From Bidens hawaiensis (Eukaryota > Streptophyta > Magnoliopsida > Asterales > Asteraceae), in contig JAIQDT010003564.1 of NCBI GenBank assembly GCA_021521415.1, positions 186,001 through 250,000 of the forward strand: DNA of 64,000 bases. Direction: 5' to 3'. The position numbers and the translations under genes are program-made. Below the pieces are notes generated by a model. It had not been told where the DNA came from. It was given only the letters and a program-made list of their open reading frames with translations, and did not search any database. Position 1 is the first letter of the stretch. The number at the start of each line of letters is the position of its first letter. Positions 1 to 13,240 of this stretch are shown piece by piece.

Positions 1-238
1 TAAGGCCTGATAAATTAAATCAACAGAGAATGATCACTCTGTGTCTCTGGATTTAACATGACATTTGTGGCAAAAGGATAAATGATAGTTTCACCTAAAT
101 CATATTTCAAGTATGGGACTTGAAGGGGATGATGTTATTGAATGGCACTTCGTCATGCGTATTAGGGATAGTAAACCGTTGTTAGACGGTATTTGCCACT
201 TGCATCAATCTTCTATGAATCTTGTGCAAGTGGGAGAT
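1..238 (+). mobile_element. 3' internal tail of a Ty1-copia element ending in a polypurine tract
   Basis: Non-coding sequence immediately left of a copia LTR. It ends in the purine-rich tract aagtgggagat (about 228-238), the usual plus-strand primer position next to a copia 3' LTR. No pol reading frame remains in the part visible here; the rest of this element lies outside the window. The orientation (tract on the left of the LTR) says the element is on the plus strand. The family call comes from the tract plus the TGTTGG LTR start. Confidence 0.75.
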
Positions 239-1065
239 TGTTGGAATTGATCTGCCCTAGACACATATTAGAGTTGATGTGGCTAGTACGTATTGATACA
301 AGTCGGGTCATACCCAATAACAAGCTAGACAAACACCACGATATTTATTATTAGATATGATCTAGTTAATAAATATCAACACTTATAATATTTGGAAATC
401 GGTTTTCTAAATATTTGCATTTGTGTATTAAATAAATTATATGGATAATTTATATCTTGAGAGATGTTATTTAAATTGGTTAAATAACATATTGCATGTT
501 ACTTATGATATGTTTTATAACATAAGTCTTATAAGTAAATAATTGTAAGTAATAAAAGGTGATTTGAAATTTGGGTGGGAAAATCCCTCCCTCTTCTATC
601 TGCTCCTTTTATTCTTTCAAAGCATGCATGGTTGATGATTGGGAGATGACTTTTCTTAGAGAAAAACAACCATACTCTCTCACACACACATTGCTCTCTC
701 TCTTTTCTCTCCATTCGGAACCGAGAAGAAGAAGAAAAAGAACAAGGGTGTTCTTGCAAGTGTTGGATCCTAGCAACCTAGGTGTTTGTTGGAGCTTGTC
801 GGGTATGCAAGCTGGAGGACTCATTCTTTGGATTCTAGCCGTTCAATCTCATTCAACATCTTCTTTCAGACTTGAAGGTAGAATGCTAAACACCCTATGG
901 TTGTTTTGATAGCATGTATTTTGTATATGGATCCGGGCATTGGGTTAATCTATATAAAATTGATTTTATATTTATCAAACTAACAAGATTTAAAACTTTA
1001 TTATCCGCTGCGTTTTAACATATAATGGGTTATACGGACTTTGATAATCTTGTTAAAACCCAACA
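239..1065 (+). mobile_element. Ty1-copia LTR (827 bp)
   Basis: Begins TGTTGG and ends CCAACA, a perfect 6 bp terminal inverted repeat of the TG...CA type. A polypurine tract abuts its left end and a primer-binding-site-like sequence its right end. It therefore serves as the 3' LTR of a copy to the left and the 5' LTR of sequence to the right, the arrangement left by LTR-LTR recombination or by tandem elements. The open frames inside (for example 571-909) have no recognisable product and sit where an LTR promoter and transcript start would be. Confidence 0.85.
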
Positions 1066-1133
1066 ATGGCATCAAGAGCCACTTATACGGATACATGCTT
1101 CATAGATCCAAAATATTTCAGGTTTTATGGTGT
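1066..1133 (+). other. Copia primer-binding site and leader stub, fused to the satellite array
   Basis: tggcatcaagagcc at about 1067-1080 resembles the initiator-tRNA-Met site TGGTATCAGAGCC with one substitution and one insertion. About 50 bp of leader follow. Then the sequence switches abruptly at about 1130-1134 to the antisense RNase H satellite. Gag and the rest of pol expected here are absent. Confidence 0.7.
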
Positions 1134-2289
1134 GTACTCAGCTTCAGCAGTTGAGATTGACACAGTAGTTTGCTTCTTGCATTGCCATGACACTAGCCTA
1201 TCTTCCAGAAATTGACATCCTCCTGATGTTGACTTCCTACTTATTCTGCATACATCAGACTTAACATAATGTACATTCAAGACAGATTATGCATAGTCTA
1301 TCCTATCCTAATCATATCATCATATAAGATTATCCACATAATCAAGACATCAGGTAAGCACACAAATAGGTCATTTCAAACCAAAAGTACACACACTTAT
1401 CCTGATATCATACACCTTCACTGACTTCAAACCTAAGTATCATAGACAACTAAGTCACACAAATTTTCATATAAGGTACAAATCAGTTAACAATAAACAC
1501 ATATTCACAAATCAAGCATAACTCACTCATCAAGACCTTCATAAGAATAGTCAGTTAGCACAATGAGCACACATCCTTAATCAGAATTCATCATAGTTGA
1601 TCATTCCCAAGGCTTTCAGGGGAAAGTGGAATCTAGTTCTATCTAGTGGCTTGGTGAATAGGTCAGCCAAGTTGTGACTAGTGTCAACTCTTTATGTTTC
1701 GATGAGACCTTTCTCACTTCAATCTCTTACAAGGTGATGTCTGTTTTCAATGTACTGGGTCTTTGAGTGTTGAACTGGATTCTTAACAATGAACAAAGCA
1801 ACAGTATTGACTATGAAAATAGGGGTGTTTAAGTAATTCAGGCCATAATCCAGCAGTTGATTCTTAATCCAAAGAATTTGTGCATAGCAGGTAGATGCAG
1901 CAATGTACTAAACTTCAGCAGTTGAGATTGCCACTGCAGTTTGCTTCTTGCATTGCCATGACACTAGCCTATCTCCCAGAAATTGACATCCTCATGATGT
2001 TGACTTCCTACTCATTCTGTGTACATAAAATTTAACATAATGTACATTCAAGACAGATTATGCATAGTCTATCCTATCCTAATCATACACATTCACTAAC
2101 TTCAGACCTGAGTATCATAGACACCGAACTCACACAAATGTTCATATAAGGTACAAATCAGTTAACAATAAACACAGATTCACACATGAGCATAACTCAC
2201 TCATCAAGACCTTCATAAGAATAGTCATTTAGCACAATGATCACATATCCTCAATCAGAATTCATTAGAGTTGATCATTTCCCAGGCTT

Positions 2290-2711
2290 TCAGGAGAAAG
2301 TGGAATCTAGTGGCTTGGTGAATAGGTCAGCCAAGTTGTCACTAGTGGCACCTCTTTCCATTTCAATGAAACCTTTCTCACTGCAATCTCTTATAAAGTG
2401 ATGTCTGATTTCAATGTACTTGGTCTTTGAGTGTTGAACTGGATTCTTAACAATAAACAAAGCAACAATATTATCAATTAAAATAGGGGAGTTTAAGTAA
2501 TTCATGCCATAAACAACAGTTGATTCTGAATCGAAAAAACTTGTGCACAACAGGCAGATGCAATGTACTCAGCTTCAGCAGTTGGGATTGACAAAGTAGT
2601 TTGCTTCTTGCATTGCCATGACACTTGCCTATCTCCTAGCATTTGACATCCTCCTAATGTTGACTTCCTACTCATGTTAAATACATCAGACTTAACATAA
2701 TGTGCATTCAA
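2290..2711 (-). pseudogene. Copia RNase H C-terminal fragment, array unit at landmark 2565
   Basis: Two overlapping frames (2502-2711 then 2290-2550) carry STAEAEYIA-like, FIDN-like (LIDN) and ADLFTKPL motifs, with a frame break near 2520. It retains the Cys codon in RDCSEKG that most other units have lost to TGA, so it lies closer to the parental sequence. It is not a functional RNase H because the N-terminal part is missing. Confidence 0.8.
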
Positions 2712-3258
2712 GAAAGATTATGTATAGTCTATCCTATCCTAATCATAACATCATATAAGATTTTCCACATAATCATGACAGCAAGGAAGCACAAAAATAG
2801 GTCATTTCAAACCAAAAGTACACACACTTACTTGATATCTTACACCTTCATTGACTTCAAACCTAAGTATCATAGACACCTAAGTCACACAAATTTTCAT
2901 ATAAGGTACAAATCAATTAACAATACACACATATTCACATATCAAGCATAACTCACTCATGAAGACCTTCATAAGAATAGTAAGTTAGCATAATGAGCAC
3001 ACATCCTCAATCAGAGTTGATGATTCCCAAGGCTTTCAGGAGAAAGTGGAATCTAGTTCTATCTAGTGGCATGGTGAATAGGTCAGCCAAGTTGTCACTC
3101 GTGTCAACTCTTTCCATTTCAATGAAACCTTATCTCACTGCAATCTCTTATAAAGTTATGTCTGATTTCAATGTACTTGGTCTTTGAGTGTTGAACTGGA
3201 TTCTTAACAATAAACAAAGTAGCAGTATTATCAATTAAAATAGGGGTGTTTAAGTAAT

Positions 3259-3471
3259 TCAGGCCATAACCAGCAGTTGATTCTGAATCCAAAAAATTTG
3301 TGCACAGCAGGCAGATGCAGCAATGTACTCAGCTTCAGCAGTTGAGATTGACACATTAGTTTGCTTCTTGCATTGCCATGACACTAGCCTATCTCCCAGA
3401 AATTGACATCTTCCTAATGTTGTCTTCCTACTCATGTTAAATACATCAGACTTAACACAATGTGCATTCAA
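3259..3471 (-). pseudogene. Copia RNase H fragment, array unit at landmark 3325
   Basis: A 70-codon frame with the GDRLVSWQCKKQT and STAEAEYIAASACCAQ wording. It is broken before the FIDN motif. The sequence at 3141 (ctcactgcaatc in a decayed context) again has Cys rather than the TGA found in later units. Confidence 0.8.
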
Positions 3472-4761
3472 GACAGATTATGCATAGTCTATCCTATCCT
3501 AATCATAACATCAAAAAAGATTATCCACATAATCATGACAACAAGGAAGCACAAAAATAGGTCATTTCAAACCAAAAGTACACACACTTATCCAGATATC
3601 ATACACCTTCATTGACTTCAAACCTAAGTATCATAGACACCTAAGTCACACAAATTATCATATAAGGTACAAATCAGTTAACAATAAACACAGATTCACA
3701 CATCAAGCATAACTCACTCATCAAGACCTTCATAAGAATAGTCAGTTAGCACAATAAGCATATATCCTCAATCAGAGTTGATCATTCCCAAGGCTTTCAG
3801 GAGAAAGTGGAATCTAGTTCTATCTACTGGCTTGGTGAATAGGTCAGCCAAGTTGTCACTAGTGTCAACTCTTTTCGTTTCAAGGAGACCTTTCTCACTT
3901 CAATCTCTTACAAAGTGATGTCTGATTTCATTGTTCTTGGTCTTTGAGTGTTGAACTGGATTCTTAACAATGAACAAAGCAGCATTATTATCTATGTATA
4001 TAGGGTGTTTATGTAATTCATGCCATAATCCAGTAGTTGATTCTGAATCCAAAGAATTTTTGCACAGCAGGCAGACGCAGCAATGTACTCAGCTTCAGCA
4101 GTTGAGATTGACACAGTAGTTTGCTACTTGCATTACCATGACACTAGCCTATCTTCCAGAAATTGACATCCTCCTGATGTTGACATCCTACTCATGCTGC
4201 ATACATCAGACTTAACATAATGAACATTCAAGACAGATAATGCATAGTCTATCCTATCCTAATCATATCATCAATTAAGATTATCCACATAATCAAGACC
4301 CCATGTAAGCACACAAATAGGTCATTTCTAAATAAAAGTAAACACACTTATCCTGATATCATACACATTCACTGTCTTCAAACCTAAGTATCATAGATAC
4401 CTAAGTCACATAAATTTTCATATAAGGTACAAATCAGTTAACAAGAAACAAAGATTCACACATCAAGCATAAGTCACTCATCAAGACCTTCAGAAGAACA
4501 GTCCGTTAGCATAATGTGCACACATCCTTAATCAGAATTCATCAGAGTTGATCATTCTCAAGGCTTTCAGGAGAAAGTAGAATCTACTTCTATCTAGTGG
4601 CTTGGTGAACAGGTTAGCCAAGTTATCACTAGTGTCAACTCTTTTCGTTTCGATGAGACCTTTCTCACTTCAATCTCTTACAAAGTGATGTCTGATTTCA
4701 TTGTTCTTGGTCTTTGAGTGTTGAACTGGATTCTTAATAATGAACAAAGCAGCATTATTAT

Positions 4762-5001
4762 CTATGAATATAGAATGTTTATGTAATTCATGCCATAATC
4801 CAGCAGTTGATTCTGAATCCCAAGAATTTTTGCACAGTAGGCAGATGCAACAATGTACTCACCTTCAGCAGTTGAGATTGACACAGAAGTGTGCTTCTTG
4901 CATTGCCATGACACTAGCCTATCTCCCTGAAATTGACATCCTATTGATGTTGACATCCTACTCATGCTGCATACATCAGACTTAACATAATGAACATTCA
5001 A
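4762..5001 (-). pseudogene. Copia RNase H fragment, array unit at landmark 4855
   Basis: A 79-codon frame. It carries STAEGEYIV in place of STAEAEYIA, a variant shared with units at landmarks 9572, 10343 and 24910, which marks a subfamily spread through the array. The frame ends at a stop before the FIDN segment. Confidence 0.8.
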
Positions 5002-5301
5002 GACAGATAATGCATAGTCTATCCTATCCTAATCATATCATCAATTAAGATTATCCACATAATCAAGACCCCATGTAAGCACACAAATAGGTCATTTCTA
5101 AATAAAAGTAAACACACTTATCCTGATATCATACACATTCACTGTCTTTAAACCTAAGTATCATAGACACCTAAGTCACACAAATTTTCATATAAGGTAC
5201 AAATCAGTTAACAATAAACAAAGATTCACGCATCAAGCATAACTCACTCATCAAGACCTTCAGAAGAATAGTCAGTTAGCATAATGAGCACACATCCTTA
5301 A

Positions 5302-5771
5302 TCAGAATTCATCAGAGTTGATCATTCCCAAGGCTTTCAGGAGAAAGTGGAATCTAGTTCTATCTACAGGCTTGGTGAATAGGTCAGCCAAGTTGTCACT
5401 AGTGTCAACTATTTTCGTTTCAATTAGACCATTCTCACTTGAATCTCTTACAAAGTGATGTCTGATTTCATTGTTCTTGGTCTTTGAGTGTTGAACTGGA
5501 TTCTTAACAATGAACAAAGCAGCATTATTATCTATGAATATAGTGTGTTTATGTAATTCATGCCATAATCCAGTAGTTGATTCTGAATCCAAAGAATTTT
5601 TGCCCAGCAGGCAGACGCAGTAATGTACTCAGCTTCAGCAGTTGAGATTGACACAGTAGTCTGCTTCTTGCATTGACATGACACTAGCCTATCTCCCAGA
5701 AATTGACATCCTCCTGATGTTAACATCCTACTCATGCTGCATACATCAGACTTAACATAATGAACATTCAA
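5302..5771 (-). pseudogene. Best-preserved copia RNase H C-terminus, array unit at landmark 5625
   Basis: Two overlapping frames (5532-5771 and 5302-5592, frame break near 5535-5590) cover the whole coding part of the unit. They include STSGG/LTSGG, STAEAEY, IDNNAAL, HHFVRDSSE, ADLFTKPV and the natural pol end MINSDEF followed by a stop. At the position where most units have TGA this one reads Ser. Three of the four acidic RNase H positions (Glu of AEAEY, Asp of IDN, Asp of VRD) are present; the first Asp lies outside the unit. Confidence 0.85.
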
Positions 5772-6245
5772 GACAGATTATGCATAGTCTATCCTATCCT
5801 AATCATATCATCATATAAGATTATCCACATAATCAAGACCTCATGTAAGCACACAAATAGGTCATTTGTAAGTAAAAGTACACACAATTATCCTGATATC
5901 ATACACATTCACTGTCTTCAAACCTATGTATCATAGACACCTAAGTCACACAAATTTTCATATAAGGTACAAATCAGTTAACAACAAACAAAGATTGACA
6001 CATCAAGCATAACTCAATCATCAAGACCTTCAGAAGAATAGTCAGTTAGCATAATGAGCACACATCCTTAATCAGAATTCATCAGAGTTGATCATTCCCA
6101 ATGCTTTCAGGATAAAGTGGAATCTAGTTCTATCTAGTGGCTTGGTGAATAGGTCAGCCAAGTTGTCACTAGTGTCAACTCTTTTCGTTTCGAAGAGACC
6201 TTTCTCACTTCAATCTTCTACAAAGTGATATCTGATTTCGTTGTA

Positions 6246-6455
6246 CTAGGTCTTTGAGTGTTGAACTGGATTCTTAACAGTCATCAAAGCAGCAGTATTA
6301 TCTATGAATATAGGGGTGTTTAAGTAATTCAAGCCATAATCCAGGAGTTGATTCTGAATCCAAAGAATTTTTGCACAGTTGGCAGACGCAGCAATGTACT
6401 CAGCTTCAGCAGTTGAGATTGACACAATAGTTTGCTTCCTGCATTGACATGACAC
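6246..6455 (-). pseudogene. Copia RNase H fragment, array unit at landmark 6396
   Basis: A 69-codon frame with STAEAEYIAASANCAK and FIDNTAAL. Its upstream (N-terminal) part is replaced by a 94 bp repeat of the same region (landmarks 6396 and 6490), so the unit is a recombination product. Confidence 0.8.
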
Positions 6456-7110
6456 TAGCCTATCTCCCAGAAATTGACATCCTCCTAATGTACTCAGCTT
6501 CAGCAGTTGAGATTGACACAGTAGTCTGCTTCTTGCATTGACATGACACTAGCCTATCTCCCAGAAATTGACATCCTCCTGATGTTAACATCCTACTCAT
6601 GCTGCATACATCAGACTTAACATAATGAACATTCAAGACAGATTATGCATAGTCTATCCTATCCTAATCATATCATCATATAAGATTATCCACATAATCA
6701 AGACCTCATGTAAGCACACAAATAGGTCATTTGTAAGTAAAAGTACACACAATTATCCTGATATCATACACATTCACTGTCTTCAAACCTAAGTATCATA
6801 GACACCTAAGTCACACAAATTTTCATATAAGGTACAAATCAGTTAACAACAAACAAAGATTGACACATCAAGCATAACTCAATCATCAAGACCTTCAGAA
6901 GAATAGTCAGTTAGCATAATGAGCACACATCCTTAATCAGAATTCATCAGAGTTGATCATTCCCAATGCTTTCAGGATAAAGTGGAATCTAGTTCTATCT
7001 AGTGGCTTGGTGAATAGGTCAGCCAAGTTGTCACTAGTGTCAACTCTTTTCGTTTCGAAGAGACCTTTCTCACTTCAATCTTCTACAAAGTGATATCTGA
7101 TTTCATTGTA

Positions 7111-7407
7111 CTAGGTCTTTGAGTGTTGAACTGGATTCTTAACAGTCAACAAAGCAGCAGTATTATCTATGAATATAGTGGTGTTTAAGTAATTCAAGCC
7201 ATAATCCAGGAGTTGATTCTGAATCCAAAGAATTTTTGCACAGTTGGCAGACGCAGCAATGTACTCAGCTTCAGCAGTTGAGATTGACACAATAGTTTGC
7301 TTCCTGCATTGACATGACACTAGCCTATCTCCCAGAAATTGACATCCTCCTGATGTTAACATCCTACTCATGCTGCATACATCAGACTTAACATAATGAA
7401 CATTCAA
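7111..7407 (-). pseudogene. Copia RNase H fragment, array unit at landmark 7261
   Basis: A 98-codon frame from the UTR-derived MNVHYVKSD lead-in through STAEAEYIAASANCAK and FIDNTAAL to NPVQHSKT, ended by a stop. It is nearly identical to the units at 6396 and 8032, so these three are recent copies of one another. Confidence 0.85.
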
Positions 7408-7881
7408 GACAGATTATGCATAGTCTATCCTATCCTAATCATATCATCATATAAGATTATCCACATAATCAAGACCTCATGTAAGCACACAAATAGGTCA
7501 TTTGTAAGTAAAAGTACACACAATTATCCTGATATCATACACATTCACTGTCTTCAAACCAAAGTATCATAGACACCTAAGTCACACAAATTTTCAAATA
7601 AGGTACAAATCAGTTAACAACAAACAAAGATTGACACATCAAGCATAACTCAATCATCAAGACCTTCAGAAGAATAGTCAGTTAGCATAATGAGCACACA
7701 TCCTTAATCAGAATTCATCAGAGTTGATCATTCCCAATGCTTTCAGGATAAAGTGGAATCTAGTTCTATCTAGTGGCTTGGTGAATAGGTCAGCCAAGTT
7801 GTCACTAGTGTCAACTCTTTTCGTTTCGAAGAGACCTTTCTCACTTCAATCTTCTACAAAGTGATATCTGATTTCATTGTA

Positions 7882-8142
7882 CTAGGTCTTTGAGTGTTGA
7901 ACTGGATTCTTAACAGTCAACAAAGCAGCAGTATTATCTATGAATATAGTGGTGTTTAAGTAATTCAAGCCATAATCCAGGAGTTGATTCTGAATCCAAA
8001 GAATTTTTGCACAGTTGGCAGACGCAGCAATGTACTCAGCTTCAGCAGTTGAGATTGACACAATAGTTTGCTTCCTGCATTGACATGACACTAGCCTATC
8101 TCCCAGAAATTGACATCCTCCTGATGTTGAGATCCTACTCAT
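7882..8142 (-). pseudogene. Copia RNase H fragment, array unit at landmark 8032
   Basis: An 86-codon frame, nearly the same protein wording as the unit at 7261 but starting at MSRISTSGG. It ends at the same stop after HSKT. Confidence 0.85.
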
Positions 8143-8687
8143 GCTGCATACATAAGACTTAACATAATGAACATTCAGGATAGATTATGCATAGTCTATC
8201 CTATGCTAATCATATCATCATATAAGATTATTCACATAATCAAGACACCATGTAAGCACACAAATAGGTCATTTCTAAGTAAAAGTACACACAATTATTC
8301 TGATATCATACACATTCACTGTCTTCAAACCTAAGTATCATAGACACCTAAGTCACACAAATTTTCATATAAGGTACAAATCAGTTAACAACAAACAAAG
8401 ATTCACACATCAAGCATAACTCACTCATCAAGACATTCAGAAGAATAGTCAGTTAGCATAATGAGCACACATCCTTAATCAGAATTCATCAGAGTTGATC
8501 ATTCCCAAGGCTTTCAGGAGAAAGTTGAATCTAGTTCTATCTAGTGGCTTGGTGAATAGGTCAGCCAAGTTGTCATTAGTGTCAACTCTTTTCGTTTCGA
8601 TGAGACCTTTCTCACTTCAATCTCTTACAAAGTGATGCCTGATTTCATTGTTCTTGGTCTTTGAGTGTTGAACTGGATTCTTAACAG

Positions 8688-8912
8688 TCAACAAAGCAGC
8701 GCATTATCTATGAATATAGGGGTGTTTAAGTAATTCAGGCCATAATTCAGGAGTTGATAGTGAATCCAAAGAATTTTTGCACAGCAGGCATACGCAGCAA
8801 TGTACTCAGTTTCAGCAGTTGAGATTGACACAGTAGTTTGCTTCTTGCATTGACATGACACTAGCCTATCTCCCAGAAATTGACATCCTCCTGATGTTGA
8901 CATTCTACTCAT
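8688..8912 (-). pseudogene. Copia RNase H fragment, array unit at landmark 8802
   Basis: A 74-codon frame with STAETEYIAAYACCAK (Ala to Thr in the motif). A base loss in the FIDN segment (gcgcattatc near 8700) shifts the frame into a stop. Confidence 0.8.
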
Positions 8913-9478
8913 GCTGCATACATAAGACTTAACATAATGAACATTTAGGACAGATTATGCATTGTCTATCCTATCCTAATCATATCATCATATAAGATTA
9001 TCCACATAATCAACACACCATGTAAGCACACAAATAGGTCATTTGTAAGTAAAAGTACACACAATTATCCTGATATCATACACATTCACTGTCTTCAAAC
9101 CTAAGTATCATAGACACCTAAGTCACATAAATTTTCATATAAGGTACAAATCAGTTAACAAGAAACAAAGATTCACACATCAAGCATAACTCACTCATCA
9201 AGACCTTCAGAAGAACAGTCCGTTAGCATAATGTGCACACATCCTTAATCAGAATTCATCAGAGTTGATCATTCTCAAGGCTTTCAGGAGAAAGTGGAAT
9301 CTACATCTATCTAGTGGCTTGGTGAATAGGTTAGCCAAGTTATCACTAGTGTCAACTCTTTTCGTTTCGCTGAGACTTTTCTCAATTCAATCTCTTACAA
9401 AGTGATGTCTGATTTCATTGTTCTTGGTCTTTGAGTGTTGAACTGGATTCTTAACAATGAACAAAGCAGCATTATTAT

Positions 9479-9682
9479 CTATGAATATAGGATGTTTATG
9501 TAATTCATGCCATAATCCAGCAGTTGATTCTGAATCCCAAGAATTTTTGCACAGTAGGCAGATGCAACAATGTACTCACCTTCAGCAGTTGAGATTGACA
9601 CAGAAGTGTGCTTCTTGCATTGCCATGACACTAGCCTATCTCCCAGAAATTGACATCCTCCTGATGTTGACATCCTACTCAT
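9479..9682 (-). pseudogene. Copia RNase H fragment, array unit at landmark 9572
   Basis: A 67-codon frame with STAEGEYIV. It closely matches the unit at 4855, with the offset explained by six units plus the 94 bp scar, so the two blocks are probably copies of one ancestral segment. Confidence 0.8.
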
Positions 9683-10156
9683 GCTGCATACATCAGACTT
9701 AACATAATGAACATTTAAGACAGATAATGCATACTCTATCCTATCCTAATCATAACATCATATAAGATTATCCACATAATCATGACAACAAGGAAGCACA
9801 AAAATAGGTCATTTCAAACCAAAAGTACACACACTTATCCAGATATCATACACCTTCATTGACTTCAAACCTAAGTATCATAGACACCTAAGTCACACAA
9901 ATTTTCATATAAGGTACAAATCAGTTAGCAACAAACAAAGATTCACACATCAAGCATAACTCACTCATCAAGACATTCAGAAGAATAGTCAGTTAGCATA
10001 ATGAGCACACATCCTTAATCAGAATTCATCAGAGTTGATCATTCTCAAGGCTTTCAGGAGAAAGTGGAATCTAGTTCTATTTATTGACTTGGTGAATAGG
10101 TCAGCCAAGTTGTCATTAGTGTCAACTCTTTTCGTTTCGATGAGACATTTCTCACT

Positions 10157-10489
10157 TCAATCTCTTACAAAGTGATGTCTGATTTCATTGTACTTGGTCT
10201 TTGAGTGTTGAACTGGATTCTTAACACTGAACAAAGCGGCAGTATTATCTATGAATATAGGGGTGTTTAAGTAATTCAGGCCATAATCCACCAGTTGATT
10301 CTGAATCCCAAGAATTTTTGCACAGTAGGTAGATCCAATAATGTACTCACCTTCAGCAGTTGAGATTGACACAGAAGTGTGCTTCTTGCATTGCCATGAT
10401 ACTAGCCTATCTCCCAGAAATTGACATCCTCCTGATGTTGACATCCTACTCATGCTGCATACATCAGACTTAACATAATGAACATTCAA
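10157..10489 (-). pseudogene. Longest single-frame RNase H fragment, array unit at landmark 10343
   Basis: A 110-codon frame from the UTR lead-in through STSGG, STAEGEY, FIDNTAAL and HSKTKYNEIRHHFVRD. It ends at the TGA that most units share. It is a chimera by wording: STAEGEY as in units 4855/9572, but the downstream part reads LNYLNTPIF as in the other subgroup. Confidence 0.85.
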
Positions 10490-11734
10490 GACATATAATG
10501 CATAGTCTATCCTATCCTAATCATATCATCAATTAAGATTATCCACATAATCAAGACCCCATGTAAGCACACAAATAGGTCATTTCTTAATAAAAGTAAA
10601 CACACTTATCCTGATATCATACACATTCACTGTCTTTAAACCTAAGTATCATAGACACCTAAGTCACACAAATTTTAATATAAGGTACAAATCAGTTAAC
10701 AATAAACAAAGATTCACGCATCAAGCATAACTCACTCATCAAGACCTTCAGAAGAATAGTCAGTTAGCATAATGAGCACACATCCTTAATCAGAATTCAT
10801 CAGAGTTGATCATTCCCAAGGCTTTCAGGAGAAAGTGGAATCTAGTTCTATCTAGTGGCTTGGTGAATAGGTCAGCCAAGTTGTCATTAGTGTCAACTCT
10901 TTTCGTTTCGATGAGACCTTTCTCACTTCAATCTCTTACAAAGTGATGTCTGATTTCATTGTTCTTGGTCTTTGAGTGTTGAACTGGATTCTTAACAATC
11001 AACAAAGCAGCAGTATTATCTATGAATATAGGGGTGTTTAACTAATTCAGGCCATAATTCAGGAGTTGATTCTGAATCCAAAGAATTTTTGCACAGCAGG
11101 CAGACGCAGTAATGTACTCAGCTTCAGCAGTTGAGATTGACACAGTAGTCTGCTTCTTGCATTGACATGACACTAGCCTATCTCCCAGAAATTGACATCC
11201 TCCTGATGTTTACATCCTACTCATGCTGCATACATCAGACTTAACATAATGAACATTCAAGACAGATTATGCATATTCTATCCTATCCTAATCATATCAT
11301 CATATAAGATTATCCACATAATCAAGACCTCATGTAAGCACACAAATAGGTCATTTCTAAGTAAAAGTACACACAATTATCCTGATATCATACACATTCA
11401 CTTTCTTCAAACCTAAGTATCATAGACACCTAAGTCACACAAATTTTCATATAAGGTACAAATCAGTTAACAACAAACAAAGATTGACACATCAAGCATA
11501 ACTCAATCATCAAGACCTTCAGAAGAATAGTCAGTTAGCATAATGAGCACACATCCTTAATCAGAATTCATCAGAGTTGATCATTCCCAATGCTTTCAGG
11601 ATAAAGTGGAATCTAGTTCTATCTAGTGGCTTGGTGAATAGGTCAGCCAAGTTGTCACTTGTATCAACTCTTTTCGTTTCGAAGAGACCTTTCTCACTTC
11701 AATCTCCTACAAAGTGATATCTGATTTCATTGTA

Positions 11735-12031
11735 CTAGGTCTTTGAGTGTTGAACTGGATTCTTAACAGTCAACAAAGCAGCAATATTATCGATGAATAT
11801 AGGGGTGTTTAAGTAATTCAAGCCATAATCCAGGAGTTGATTCTGAATCCAAAGAATTTTTGCACAGTTGGCAGACGCAGCAATGTACTCAGCTTCAGCA
11901 GTTGAGAATGACACAATAGTTTGCTTCCTGCATTGACATGACACTAGCCTATCTCCCAGAAATTGACATCCTCCTGATGTTGAGATCCTACTCATGCTGC
12001 ATACATAAGACTTAACATAATGAACATTCAA
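11735..12031 (-). pseudogene. Copia RNase H fragment, array unit at landmark 11885
   Basis: A 98-codon frame of the same subgroup as 7261 and 8032 (CQCRKQTIV, AASANCAK), with Ser to Phe before STAEAEY and Thr to Ile in the FIDN segment. It ends at the same stop after HSKT. Confidence 0.85.
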
Positions 12032-12469
12032 GATAGATTATGCATAGTCTATCCTATCCTAATCATATCATCATATAAGATTATCCACATAATCAAGACA
12101 CCATGTAAGCACACAAATAGGTCATTTCTAAGTAAAAGTACACACAATTATCCTGATATCATACACATTCACTGTCTTCAAACCTAAGTATTATAGACAC
12201 CTAAGTCACACAAATTTTCATATAAGGTACAAATCAGTTAACAACAAACAAAGATTCACACATCAAGCATAACTCACTCATCAAGACATTCAGAAGAATA
12301 GTCAGTTAGCATAATGAGCACACATCCTTAATCAGAATTCATCAGAGTTGATCATTCCCAAGGCTTTCAGGAGAAAGTGGAATCTAGTTCTATCTAGTGG
12401 CTTGGTGAATAGGTCAGCCAAGTTGTTATTAGTGTCAACTCTTTTCGTTTCGATGAGACCTTTCTCACT

Positions 12470-12766
12470 TCAATCTCTTACAAAGTGATGTCTGATTTCA
12501 TTGTTCTTGGTCTTTGAGTGTTGAACTGGATTCTTAACAGTCAACAAAGCAGCAGTATTATCTATGAATATAGGGGTGTTTAAGTAATTCAGGCCATAAT
12601 TCAGGAGTTGATACTGAATCCAAAGAATTTTTGCACAGCAGGCAGACGCAGCAATGTACTCAGTTTCAGCAGTTGAGATTGAAACAGTAGTTTGCTTCTT
12701 GCATTGACATGACACTAGCCTATCTCCCAGAAATTGACATCCTTCTGATGTTGACATTCTACTCAT
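12470..12766 (-). pseudogene. Copia RNase H fragment, array unit at landmark 12656
   Basis: A 98-codon frame from MSRMSTSEG to HHFVRD with STAETEYIAASACC, ended by the shared TGA. The unit to its right is the one cut in two by the gypsy 1 insertion. Confidence 0.85.
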
Positions 12767-13240
12767 GCTGCATACATAAGACTTAACATAATGAACATTT
12801 AAGACAGATTATGCATTGTTTATCCTATCCTAATCATATCATCATATAAGATTATCCACATAATCAACACACCATGTAAGCACACAAATAGGTCATTTGT
12901 AAGTAAAAGTACACACAATTATCCTGATATCATACACATTCACTGTCTTCAAACCTAAGTATCATAGACACCTAAGTCACATAAATTTTCATATAAGGTA
13001 CAAATCAGTTAACAAGAAACAAAGATTCACACATCAAGCATAACTCACTCATCAAGACCTTCAGAAGAACAGTCCGTTAGCATAATGTGCACACATCCTT
13101 AATCAGAATTCATCCGAGTTGATCATTCTCAAGGCTTTCAGGAAAAAGTGGAATCTACTTCTATCTAGTGGCTTGGTGAATAGGTTAGCCAAGTTATCAC
13201 TAGTGTCAACTCTTTTCGTTTCGAAGAGACCTTTCTCACT

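Noticed and set aside
571..909. 112-codon open frame
   Set aside because: Lies wholly inside the copia LTR, starts at TTG, and has no recognisable domain.
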